Source: Ascaphus truei (lineage: Eukaryota > Chordata > Amphibia > Anura > Ascaphidae). Taken from it: DNA of 64,000 nucleotides. The DNA is taken from NCBI GenBank assembly GCA_036426205.1, contig CM071571.1, positions 113,755,306 to 113,819,305 on the forward strand, given 5' to 3'. Positions 1 through 9,562 of this stretch are shown here, piece after piece; the stretch's first letter is position 1, and every line of letters starts with the position of its first letter. The position numbers and the translations under genes are program-made. Below the pieces are notes generated by a model. It worked only from the letters and a program-made list of their open reading frames with translations. It did not search any database and was not told the origin of the DNA.

Positions 1-239
1 CTCCTGGTATCTTAGCTGACAATCGATTAGTTCTCCCGTGATCGATCAGCACAGATCCTGCTTCCCAGGGTTCACCAAATGACCGCCTTTCCGTTTCAAA
101 TCAATCCTTCAGTCTGCCGATCCAGGGGCCTTGTATCTCGGGAAGCAGGGGGTCCCCGGACCTAAAACCAAAGCGGTTCAGCTCCGGAGACCCTCTGAAC
201 ATCTACACTATGAGTAAAACACATATATAAATAAACACT
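1..239. repeat. Partial copy of the 240-632 foldback repeat family
   Basis: No gene is visible. Around 130-200 the sequence carries the same segment (a run reading GGGAAGCAGGGGGTCCCCGG followed by a GCGGTTCAG stretch) that forms the arms of the adjacent foldback repeat, so this is probably a truncated neighbouring copy of that family. Confidence 0.5.
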
Positions 240-632
240 CATTCCTTACCTTTGCGGCTATGTGCTACGGTAACGAAGCAGCATGAATGTATTTTTAATA
301 ATAGTGTACTGTGAGCAGGGGTCCCCTGAGATGAACCGCGTTGCTTTGTGGAGCAGGGACCCCCTGCTTCCCGAGTTACAGGCCCCGGTATGTGTCATCG
401 GGTGGCAGTGTCGCCGCCAACTTTATAGCACCCCATTTGCGCCGTGCCCGCTATAAATATGGCGGCGACACTGTAACCGATGCCCCAAACCGGGGCCTGT
501 AACTCGGGAAGCAGGGGGTCTCTGAGCCACAAATCAATGCGGTTCAACTCAGGGGACCCCCTGCTTCCGCACAATATTATTAAAATACATAAATGCTGCT
601 TCATTACCATAGCGTATAGCCGCTAAGGAAAT
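240..632. repeat. Foldback (long inverted repeat) element
   Basis: The left arm (about 240-430) is the imperfect reverse complement of the right arm (about 450-632), leaving a loop near 431-449. Matching landmarks are the TTACAGGCCCCGGT segment at the inner side, GAAGCAGCAT further out, and a TTAGCGGCTAT-type segment at the outer ends. The whole unit could fold into a hairpin of about 190 bp. A related copy lies near 27840-28110. It looks like a non-autonomous DNA repeat. Short frames inside it are shadows of the palindrome. Confidence 0.8.
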
Positions 633-876
633 GAAGGGGTTAAGGCAGAATAGCATGTTTATTGGGGACATTTGCCCCCAATAAACATTGCAATAAACAA
701 CATACACCCCCTGTGTATTTAAAATACATAAACAACAATAAATACATTAAATACAATAGCACTCACCCATTTCCAGCTGCCACGATGAAGGCCATCTTCC
801 TCTTCATCCTACCCATGCCCCCTCCGCTGCTGCAAAACAGACACAAGAATGAAAACATCCAATGTAATGTCCCCTA

Positions 877-927
877 ACCCCTTAATCACCATAGTGGTTA
901 TTAACCGCTACAGTCATTAAGGGGTTA
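877..927. repeat. Short palindrome AACCCCTTAA...TTAAGGGGTT
   Basis: A 51 bp imperfect palindrome whose arms are AACCCCTTAA and TTAAGGGGTT with a GGTTATTAACC core. Very similar palindromes occur at 1993-2047 and, degraded, near 27313-27335 and 27780-27835, so it marks a dispersed repeat family. Confidence 0.7.
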
Positions 928-1253
928 ACCCACCCTCACCCATCACTCGGGACACCTACATACCCTCCCACACTAACCCCCCACCCCATGAGGCCTAACC
1001 ACCCTCACCCACTACCCACAAGGGAGGCCTACCCACATACCGTTGGGGAAAATACCCCCACCCCCAGTACCCACAATAAAAACAATACACAGCCCCATAA
1101 TAAGCATCATTCTATTTATTAAATACATTACCCACCCCCTGTGTCCCCCCAATACATGATTTATCCTTTTACAAACAGGGTTCATAACACAGCCCCACGC
1201 GAGTCCCCGGCGGGCTGGCGGGGCACCTGACAGACCTACAGGGTACCAGCAGC

Positions 1254-1640
1254 TTGTTTCAAACAAGTTCTAGAGGCCTGTTGGTGGATCCCGCCAAGCG
1301 CCATGGCCCCCAGGTGGTCTCCTTTGGACACCGTGGGCCACAATTGGGTCCCCACGGTAGGCCCGTGGATGTCTGGGAGCCCCGGGTCAGACCCACAGGT
1401 GTCTGTGGGGCCTCGGGTTGTTCTCACGGGGGTCTGGGGAACTCACGAGTGCTCACTATGGGTCTGCGGTGCCCCCACAGATGTGGAACCACACTTCATC
1501 CCCGCATCTATGGGTCCGCGGTGCCCCCACGGATGTGGGACCACTGCTTCATCCCCGCAGACTACGGGTCTGCGGTGCCCCCACAGATGTGAGGCCACCG
1601 CTTCATCCCCGCAGGTGTCACCCGTGGAACCACCAGCCTG
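1254..1640. repeat. GC-rich minisatellite, 52-54 bp period
   Basis: Three clear units start at 1460, 1512 and 1566, each with GGTCYGCGGTGCCCCCAC followed about 25 bases later by CTTCATCCCCGCA. Looser copies extend back to about 1254. Several overlapping frames are open here only because the repeat lacks stops; I see no coding evidence. Confidence 0.8.
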
Positions 1641-1992
1641 ATACCCGTGAGATACCCGAGGAGACTGCAGGTGGTCTCCAGAGGTCTCACGCAGAACCAC
1701 GGAACAAACCCTGAATGTAAAAAAAATAAACCTGGCCTATACATTCAATACATACACCCCTCCCCCCCCCCAATACCTACAGTACAATAATGTGGAAATA
1801 ACTATTATCCAGATAGGGATAATAGATTATTTGCCCATTATTAAACACATTCACTAGCATATTCAAATAAATTAAGTACTACTGACCTCATCAATAAGAA
1901 GCCCCCGTCGCCAGCAACATCCTGGTCTTTCGTTGCCCACAAAATACATAGCCAATACAAAGCCAATACATTGCAATTACATTCAGATATCA

Positions 1993-2047
1993 ATTAACCC
2001 CTTAAACACCTTATCGGATAATAACCGCAAAGGTAATTAAGGGGTTA
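1993..2047. repeat. Second copy of the TTAACCCCTTAA palindrome
   Basis: The arms TTAACCCCTTAA (1993-2004) and TTAAGGGGTTA (2037-2047) flank a GATAATAACCGC core, matching the repeat at 877-927. The surrounding 1650-2160 is AT-rich with no recognisable gene. Confidence 0.65.
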
Positions 2048-2160
2048 CGCCACACTGGCCCGATACCCACCCTTCACCCATTCATTTGTACAGTGGCTTC
2101 ATCATGCAACTATATATATATATACATATATACATATATGCAACTATAGATATATATATA

Positions 2161-2557
2161 CACTGGCGGCACACTTTATTCGAGCTCGGCTAGTCCCACG
2201 AATTCGGGTATACTCGGGTGTATTGAGGTTTGTGACTGTTTTCTGCCCGAGTGCATTGAGTTATTTTCCAGGCAGGGATTGAAGCATTTTATTCCCGCTG
2301 GCTGCAATACTGCACAGTATATATATATATACTGCATTACAATTCATGAATTTATGCCATCTGGTAGACACGCGAAGCATTGCAGCCTATTAAATCCTAA
2401 TCATTATCATTTAACAGATCAGCCGCCCATCAGCCAGGCATGAACCCAGGCTGGGAAGGCAAATGCAACGGGGCTTGTCAGAGGTGAGGAGCGGCGCATT
2501 CCAGGTATCTGCCAGGTACATACTGGGTATTTGCTCGAATAAAGTGTGTCGCAGCAG
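2161..2557. mobile_element. TA-flanked MITE, 397 bp (family M1, AT-rich variant)
   Basis: Starts CACTGGCGGCACACTTTATT and ends with the imperfect reverse complement (AATAAAGTGTGTCGCAGCAG). Each end abuts a TA dinucleotide inside TATATA sequence. The terminal inverted repeat of about 25 bp is shared with elements at 27363, 51498, 61435 and 63900, although the interior differs and contains its own TA microsatellite. No transposase is encoded, so it is non-autonomous. TA target choice is typical of the Tc1/mariner superfamily, but I do not recognise this terminal repeat. Confidence 0.75.
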
Positions 2558-2569
2558 TATATGTAGAGG

Positions 2570-2740
2570 TATCAGTACCGTGTTAGCCGAGCTTCAATAA
2601 TCAAAAAATAAATAGATGATACCGTTCTGTGGCTAACGAAATGCTTTTATTTGTGAGAACTTTCGAGATACACTGATCTCTTCTTCCGGCGATGTTACAA
2701 TGAATGAAGCAAGGGTATACTTAAAAACAGTGTCTCTTGG
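2570..2740. repeat. Dispersed CCGTGTTAGCC/TCTCGAAAG-type repeat
   Basis: Contains CCGTGTTAGCC near its left end and, reading the minus strand, GGAAGAAGAGATC...TCTCGAAAGTTCTC. This is the same layout as the repeat at 48297-48480 (GCCGTGTTAGTCC then CTGAAGAAGAGAG...CTCTCGAAAGCTTG). Repeats of this type are widely dispersed in vertebrate genomes. No coding capacity. Confidence 0.55.
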
Positions 2741-2846
2741 AATGTTATCTATGCTGGTCCTTCCCCCGGTATGGATGTGTTTTATGGCTAGAGGTGTCAA
2801 AAGGTACCTGAAAGCAAGTGAAGAAAGAGTGTGTCATGAGTGAGTG

Positions 2847-2965
2847 GTTATTATTATTAACCATAGACCAGGGGCACAACGAGTTTACACCTGATGAAGG
2901 GGTTGTATTTACCCAGAAATGTTGTGCATCTGGTCTCTTGTTAATAATAATAATAATAATAAAAC
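2847..2965. repeat. 119 bp hairpin repeat with hammerhead-like core
   Basis: TTATTATTAACCATAGACCAG at the left pairs with CTGGTCTCTTGTTAATAATAA at the right. Inside, GCACAAC (2874-2880) pairs with GTTGTGC (2921-2927). Between these lies CTGATGA (2891-2897), a short GGG/CCC stem, then GAAA (2916-2919). That is the order of the conserved bases of a hammerhead ribozyme, but the usual cleavage triplet is not obvious. Confidence 0.6.
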
Positions 2966-3180
2966 ACCCTTTTTTCATTTATAGTGTGCATTTAACATCA
3001 TTTTTTTAATGCCTAGATTTATATTAGTGGCAGTTTAAATTGAATCCTGTCATTGAGGAATGACTGCAACATCCATAGATTGCTATATGGTTTTTTTGTA
3101 TCCGGTGTGCAAGGCAAGTCCCATTTATTTTGAATTTTCATGAACAAAACAAATCATAAACACAAAAGGCTAAATACCAT

Positions 3181-3256
3181 TATTATTATTATTATTATTA
3201 TTAGTAGTAGTAGTAGTTGTAGTAGTAGTAGTAGTATTAGTAGTAGTAGTAGTCTA
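3181..3256. repeat. Trinucleotide microsatellite (ATT)n then (AGT)n
   Basis: A run of ATT repeats passes directly into AGT repeats with one or two interruptions. A shorter AGT run occurs at 6681-6702. Confidence 0.95.
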
Positions 3257-3394
3257 TTTTGATCTGGTTTTACTGATTGGCCGGCTCAGTTGAACAGCAA
3301 TTCTTCTTGTTGCCAAGTAGAACAAAGAAAAACCAGCCAAACAAATATAAAAATTAAACCAACAACAAGTGCACTGTAAATAAAATAAAGTGCA

Positions 3395-5089
3395 CTAAAA
3401 ATGAAGGGTCAATACAAAATAATCCAGAGTAGGGGATACCGAGCAGAGCACCCCGCCTGATGCCCATTGGGAGGCAAAATCTGAAACCATCCCAGTAGAC
3501 TCGGCGTACGTGTAATTTGCCCGGATACGGGAGTGCACCAGCGCCCGGAACATGGCCATGATGTTTGTTGGGACCTCCCTCTCCAAACACTGCTTCCTGG
3601 ATTTATAAATGGCTAGCTTAGCCAATGCCAGGAGCAGGTTGACAAGGAGATCCCTAGGCTTATTTTCCCGGGACACTGGGCACCCAAAAATAAAAAGGTG
3701 AGGGGAAAAGTGCAGCCAGAACTGCAGGAGAAGGCCCCTCAAGGTGGATAAGAGGGGCTGCAGACTGGCACAGCTAAAATAAATATGGTACACGGACTCC
3801 CGCTCGCCACAGAAGGGGCAGGTGGCGGGGGAGTCCGTGAAGTGGGCCAAGTACTCTCCCGTGCTCAGTGCACCGTGGAGGACTCTCCAACTCATATCCC
3901 CGGCGGGACGGGGAACCAACTCCGAATAGAGTTCCCTCCACCGGGGCCTCTCGTCCTCGTTTGCAGGAAGTACTCGCCTCCCGATGGTATCAGGGTAGGC
4001 AACAAGGGTAAGGCACGAGAGAGTACAGGCCTTTTTTTGGTATGCCACGGAAACATGATGGGGACATGTCCCCCAACCTGCTGAGGTTGGGGGAGAGAGG
4101 AGCTTGAGGGGGTTGTCGTGGCTTTGGTTCCACGCAAAGATCCGGAGAGCTGGGGGTGATAGGTGGGCAGGGCTCTCCGGTCTGCAATACTCCCTCGATG
4201 AAGGTGCGTGAGTCGGGGTGGATGGCATCTTTAATCTCCTGGATCAGATGACGAGGGACGCGGGCAGTAGGCAGACCCATACAGTGCGTGAGCACCTCTG
4301 CCCCTACCCAGTCTCGTTGTCTGCAGTCCAGGAGATCCCCGACTCTGGTCACCTGCGCCAGGATTAGTTGGCGGCGGATATAGGGTGAATCCAACATCTG
4401 AGCCCTCACTGCTGGATTAAACAGCAGGGACTCGGCGAGTAAACCAACCTCCGCCGCCTGTCCATTCCAGGCCCTTAGTAAGTCCCGGTAGTATGCCGGC
4501 AGCACAGAGAAGTCTCTACCTAACCCCTCGGGCTTGATGATAAACAGTTGCCGGACATACCCCATATTGCGCAGCTGGTGAAAGAAACTGGTCGCCAGCT
4601 GGCACCACTGCAGAGACGGATCTGCGAATAGATATCTCTGCAGATATTGGAGGCGGAAAGTGTGTATCTGGGGGCGGACCACTCTGGGGACACAAACCAC
4701 TCCCTGTCCGGCCTCTTCCAGGGGGAGGCATTCAACACCCACAGAGACCCAATGCTTCCCCATCCACAGAAAGTCCAGTAACTTCCTCTGGATCTTACTG
4801 ATCTTACTGACAAATTCAGGAGTTGGACCCATGGCTATCAGCCGGTGCCACAGCTGACTGGCCACCAGTTGGTTGATCACCAGAGTCCTTCCCCCGAGGG
4901 AAAGCATTTTCGACAGATATGCCCACGACACCAGAAGAGCGATGACTCGTTCTTCAAGATCACTGAAGTTTTCTGGGGCTGGATCCCCGCAGCAGACAGG
5001 TAGACTCCCAGATACTTGAGAGTATCGCACCCCCACGAGACATTACGAAACATGGGGGGCAAGGAGTCTACCTGTAAGGGACCCACCAA
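3395..5089 (-). pseudogene. Tx1-like LINE ORF2, C-terminal part only
   Basis: ORF2 of a non-LTR retrotransposon would carry endonuclease and reverse transcriptase. Only the C-terminal part remains, in overlapping frames (5089-4877, 5036-3990, 4228-3395). It enters at the LKYLGVYLS motif that follows the RT palm and continues through the thumb-like segment. It ends with a Cys/His cluster, CPFCGERESVYHIYFSC, of the C-x2-C-x7-H-x4-C kind. The frame changes once near 4100-4200. The endonuclease and the catalytic YADD part of RT are absent because the sequence jumps directly from ORF1 to here. The clade call rests on the style of ORF1 and of this C-terminus, both typical of Tx1 elements first described in frogs. 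Confidence 0.8.
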
Positions 5090-6131
5090 AAGGACCAGTT
5101 GGACCAGTTGATCCGAGCTGAAGAAGACCTTGTACGGTGCTTACATTGGGGGTAGGGTGTTCTTGGGGGGAGACAGCAACAACAGAGGGTGGCTGTACCA
5201 GGGTGGTCTTTTTCTTCTCCCTCTGGTTTTTGGGGAGAGGTGCAGACATCACTGTCCGAGATGGGGCAGCGACATCTCCTACGGCCCTAGGGGGGACTTG
5301 AGTCCTCGAGGGCCATGCTGTGGTGGGCACAGCGGTACAGGGTGTCTTGGCAGAGGGAGGAGTGGGTGCAGGAGCTGGGATAGGTCTTTTGTTCCCTTTG
5401 GGGCAACTCCTGCGAGCGTGCCCCAGCTCCTTGCACAAATAGCACCTAACCTCCTCCGTGCCATAGTACACAGTGTACATGATGCCCTCATAGGGCACCC
5501 CAAAGGACCCCTCCGCAGACTCTGTGCTCCCTGGCAGCAGCAGTTGTACCTGCCGCCTCTCCCTGCAGCCCAGCGGTAATTTTGTTATAGGAGACTTAAT
5601 ATCTCCCAGGGCTTGCAGGTGGGCGCGCATGAGGCTGTCTGTGAGGAAGGGGGGCACATTATAAAGAATTATCCTAGTGCCCAACCCTTCCATGGGTTCA
5701 ATGGGGATGTAGGTCCCCCCTACAACAATGCCCCTCTGCACCAAACGTCCCTCCCGTACATCTTGCTGGCTGCCATCACTGAAGAGGGACCTACTACATC
5801 CGCCACAGCCCTGACATAAGCCTCAATGCCTAGGCTAGGTTATATTGGGCACCTCACCCCATGCTTCCTGCTTAGACATGGTTTGGCCCCAGCGTTGTTG
5901 TTGCTGGGGTTAATACCTGCAGTTGCCACCTGCGCCCATGATGTAACTGGGGCTGCAGGGGTTAAGCTACCAGCAGGAGCTGGGGGAGGTGCGGCCAGGG
6001 CACTTTGATGCACCAAGCTGATGGCTGTGGCCATAGTTAGTGCTCCTAGGGACTTTAGGTACCTTAGGTCTTGGGGTCCGGTGACCGGGTGCAGCCCCTG
6101 TAGACCTACTATCTCTCCTCCCCTTAGGCAT
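5043..6131 (-). pseudogene. Tx1-like LINE ORF1 (RRM-like region plus zinc knuckle)
   Basis: ORF1 proteins of this clade bind element RNA. The likely start is the ATG at 6131, opening a basic MPKGRRDSRS N-terminus, followed by a frameshift into an Ala/Pro-rich stretch (6034-5840) and then a 233-residue frame (5744-5043). That frame has the motif GTRIILYNVPPFLTD of an RRM-like fold and a CCHC knuckle, CYLCKELGHARRSC. A Pro-rich tail follows, then the deletion junction with ORF2 near 5040-5090. Upstream 6132-6320 is probably 5' UTR. At least one frameshift makes it non-functional. Confidence 0.78.
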
Positions 6132-6319
6132 GATATTGAAAAGCCTCTAGGTCAGGGGAGCAGGTAGGGCCCAGGGAGAGAGGTGCAGAGAGAAGCTGTC
6201 CCTTTAAGAACAAATTAACTACCTCTCTGCTAAGGGAGGAAAAAAGTCAGCCTTTAAAACGCTGCAGTTTTTTCCTTTCCCTCCCTTATTAATTCCTCTC
6301 TCCCTAGCAAGAAGCTGCA

Positions 6320-7004
6320 CAACAGTATTACTATTTTTAAAAGCACAGAGCTCCCAGATCCAAATGAAAAACAAATCAACTTTAAATAAAAGTGAGTAAG
6401 AAAACCAAACAACCAGTGGTGGGGGTGGGGGAGGGGAGAGGGGTTGAAGCTGCAGTTACCAGCCCAGCCAAAGTACAGCTGTGCTGGGTTGAATCACTGC
6501 AGCTCCTGGGTGAAAACAAAAAACGGTTTTTAAACACCAAAATAAACCCCAAACTCTCTATAAAACACACAGTGTATTCCCCTACAGTTCCCACACCAAA
6601 ATATATCAAGTGAAATTAAATCAGAAAACAATAAACCTGATTTCAAAGCAAATGTTTGGGAGCTCTGTACACACGCTTCTTAGTAGTAGTAGTAGTACTA
6701 CTGTAGAAGTAATATTATCACAGCATATATTTTAATTATTTAGATGGTAAAATGCTTTGTACAAGTATGAGCGGAGCAATCAATGAGCAGTACAGCTCAA
6801 AACAAAGTATACTGTTAAAGTGGTACTCGCCATCAGCTCATACTGCTTGAGCTGCAGTCCTGCATAACAGAGATTGTGTGGGTTGAACTTCTGATCCTCT
6901 TTGGTGTAACATTAAACATCATTCTTAAGATGCCTTAGACTTGTTAACCCAATAACACTGTGTGCTGTACGGAAGCAATTATTTTGTAATGTCAAAAAAA
7001 TAAC
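6320..7004. other. No gene seen; AGT microsatellite at 6681-6702
   Basis: AT-rich sequence between the LINE 5' region and the CR1-like fragment. I find no supported coding region, only a short AGT/ACT run. Confidence 0.5.
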
Positions 7005-7290
7005 TTATTTAGCTAGCCTCTCCTCATAAATATGATTTTCCACCCCCTTTATTAATTTGGTGGCTCTTCTCGAACTTTTTTTTAGTTCCTTAATGTCTTT
7101 TTTATGGAGAGGTGCCCAAAAATGTATTCCATATTCAAAGCGTGGTTTTATTAATGCTTTATACAGTGGCATAACTATACTTTCTACCCTTTCATCCATT
7201 CCCTGTTTAATGCAAGATAAGATTGTTTGCCTTTGCAGCAACTGTCCGAAATGTGGTACAATTGCTAAACCTGCTGTCTAGAAGCACTAC
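7005..7290 (-). pseudogene. CR1-like LINE reverse transcriptase C-terminal fragment
   Basis: A 78-residue open stretch (7241-7005) contains the segment KALIKPRFEYGIHFWAPLHK and continues with KDIKELKKSSRRATKLIKG. This matches the conserved region downstream of the RT palm in CR1/Rex-type LINEs, where LVRPxLEYxxxxWSP and ERVQRRATRLI are the family pattern. It is a 5'-truncated remnant of about 0.3 kb with no start or upstream domains. The identification is good at superfamily level; the exact clade is uncertain. Confidence 0.75.
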
Positions 7291-7676
7291 TAAATCCTTC
7301 TCCATCAAGAATACACCTATGTGTGCTCCATTTAATTTGTAAGCAGTTTCTTTTTCTTGTTTCCTAAATGCATAACCATACATTCATCTGTATAACAAAA
7401 GACAAAAATCCTCAGTGCTACCATACATCCAAGATGACAAATTATATAGTGAAATACTTCTCTGTTTTTCTTTTCATGAGTGAGGGTCATTTAGTTAAAT
7501 TCTTTGGCCAAAACATGTTAACATTTTAAGCATGCAAACCATGCCAAGGTACAGTATCTCCCATTTTTACGATTCCTAACAATATTGTACCTCAAAAAGC
7601 TCTCCTAACCTCTCTAATGGAAGGAAAACTGTCTTATTAGACTGGTCAATAACAGCTGCAAAACAAAAACTGCAAT

Positions 7677-7861
7677 TTAAAAGTGGGATGAGTGATCTTA
7701 AAACCAGAGGAGTCAGAATCCAAGTAGCCCTCCTTTTGACAGAAATATATATATATTGTGTGGTGGATTTGGGTTGTGTGTGTTTGTAATTTCAATTGGT
7801 AAACAACTGTTTGGAGGTTTGTGACCCCCCCTTGTTTTAAATGCACTCATCCCACTTTTAA
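7677..7861. mobile_element. Small MITE-like element with 17-18 bp inverted ends
   Basis: TTAAAAGTGGGATGAGTG (7677-7694) is matched in reverse complement by CACTCATCCCACTTTTAA (7844-7861). The interior contains a CTCCTTTTGACA...ATATATATATTGTGTGGT block also present near 22015, 30385 and 49215. No coding capacity. The target duplication is unclear. Confidence 0.65.
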
Positions 7862-8191
7862 ATGTTAGTTATTTAAGAATGTAAGATTTGACACAACAAG
7901 CTTATTTAAAAAGTACAGTGTACTGTGTTTTTAGTTAATTGTTCTAATTTTTGCTTAGTCCTTATATGGAAATTTGTATAAATTTGAAAATGAGTAGTAA
8001 AATACATTTTCTTGTTCAGGAAGGATTAATGATTTCATTTTTATATCTTTTGACTTTTACTTTAAAAAAACAGGTGAAGCTTCCTTTTTGAGCAATTAGC
8101 CCAGATGTCTTAACAGGTGCTAAAGTTTGAAACACCCTAACTGCCATTCAAGCACTATTTATTGAATGGAAGCTTTAATCTGATTAAAACA
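7862..8191. other. No gene seen
   Basis: AT-rich sequence immediately upstream of the Gypsy-1 5' LTR. Its last four bases (AACA, 8188-8191) are the target duplication of that element. Confidence 0.5.
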
Positions 8192-9482
8192 TGTAGCCAG
8201 GTCCCCCTCGCGCACTCGCCCCCTCCTTCCCCGTTGCGAGCGCGCGGTGTTGCTGTGCGGCCGGTTGCCATGGTGGGATCGGGCGGTTGCCGGGGACGCG
8301 ATCGGGCCGGTTGCCGAGGCCGCGATCGCGTCGTTAGGGTCCCGGCGGCTAGCGGAGCAGGGCGCCGCCATGACAGTTAGTTCGCGCATGCGCAGGAGGC
8401 CAGCTAGCGCGGGAGGCCCCAGATAGCTCGCGCATGCGCGAGAATAGACGGCCAGCCCCCAGGGTGCATAGGGGCAGTGACACCTGACGCCAGGGAGCCA
8501 ATAGGGCTAAGGGATTTGCCCGGGAAAGAGAGATACTTTTCGCGGGGTTTTGCAGTGAGACAGGCACTCAGGATCCAGACCAGTTAGGGGTAAGAGGTGG
8601 GTGCAGGGGTCAGTGACCCTCTGCATAGGCCAGCAGCCCCCAGGGTCCCAGTTAGGTCCTGAGCCACCTAATAGCTTGTGGAGCTTAGGGACAGGCCCTA
8701 GATAGGGACACTGCCCCATTATTTGGTCAAGTAGTCAGGGACACAGTGCTGAAGCCGTGCGGCCCTGCGAGGTGGGTTCTGGGCTCGGAACACCACAAAA
8801 GACCCTAAGACTAGGAGAGACATTGTTCGCGCTGGACTTTCAACCCACGCGGTGTGGAGGACAACGTCGGATCGTGCGGATTGATATCGCGGTACCCGTG
8901 GCTGGAGCCCGGGCAGGTAACCTGCAACTCACGTGCACCAACCAGGCCTATCACCAAACATAGTGGCTGCGCAGTCACACACACATATGCACAGTGGTAT
9001 TTGACTCTGGGAGTACGAGACATTTGGGTGGGGGTTACTGGACACAGGGTGGGGTCACATTGTGGGTGGTAGCGTCCGCCGTGACGCCTAGAGGTGGTAG
9101 CGTCCGCCGTGACGCCTAGTGTGGTTAGTGTCCGCCGTGACACCCAGTGTGGTTAGTGCCCGCCGTGGCGCAGGATGATGTTATGATGTTATTGTATGAT
9201 ATATGTAGATATAGTTGGTTATGCAGTAAAGCCAGTCCTGTTTTACATTCGTTCGCTTTGTGTGGTTGTTTCCTGTGAGGGCCTCCTCCCACTCCGTTGG
9301 GATCCCTCCCAGGTGGAGGCGTTGCACCTAGAGATGTATAGGATGTATGTACCCCAGGTTCCCCGTGGCGGAAGCTCAGCCCTCCTGTGAGCCAACAGGT
9401 AATGCACCACACCTGCGTAACCTTGCATGTTTCTACACCTCCACAGTATTATCTGCGAGTGGGTGGGGGAATACCCGTTACA
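8192..9482 (+). repeat. 5' LTR of Gypsy-1 (1,291 bp)
   Basis: Begins TGTAGCCAGG and ends CCCGTTACA, and is near-identical to 16551-17871. AACA precedes it and also follows the 3' copy, giving a 4 bp target duplication. The first 300 bp is very CpG-rich. Near 9062-9175 lie four copies of a roughly 28 bp unit containing GCGTCCGCCGTGACGCC. The length is large for a Gypsy LTR. Confidence 0.93.
9062..9175 (+). repeat. 28 bp tandem repeats inside the LTR
   Basis: Four units built on GGTGGTAGCGTCCGCCGTGA, the last two drifting to GTGGTTAGTG. The corresponding part of the 3' LTR (about 17416-17570) has more units, several with single-base losses, so the repeat number varies between the two LTRs. Confidence 0.85.
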
Positions 9483-9506
9483 TTTGGAGGCGCTGCTGAG
9501 ATCAAG
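9483..9506 (+). promoter_or_regulatory. Putative primer binding site of Gypsy-1
   Basis: The sequence just after the LTR, TTTGGAGGCGCTGCTGAGAT, sits where a tRNA 3' end primes minus-strand DNA synthesis. The matching tRNA was not identified. Confidence 0.6.
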
Positions 9507-9562
9507 TCCTGGGGTGCCCTGTTCCAATTTTTTTTCTAAATTGCCCGATTCATATTTTTATC

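Noticed and set aside
8192..9482. GC-rich start of the Gypsy-1 LTR as a host CpG-island promoter
   Set aside because: The same sequence occurs at the 3' LTR with matching ends and target duplication, so it belongs to the retrotransposon.
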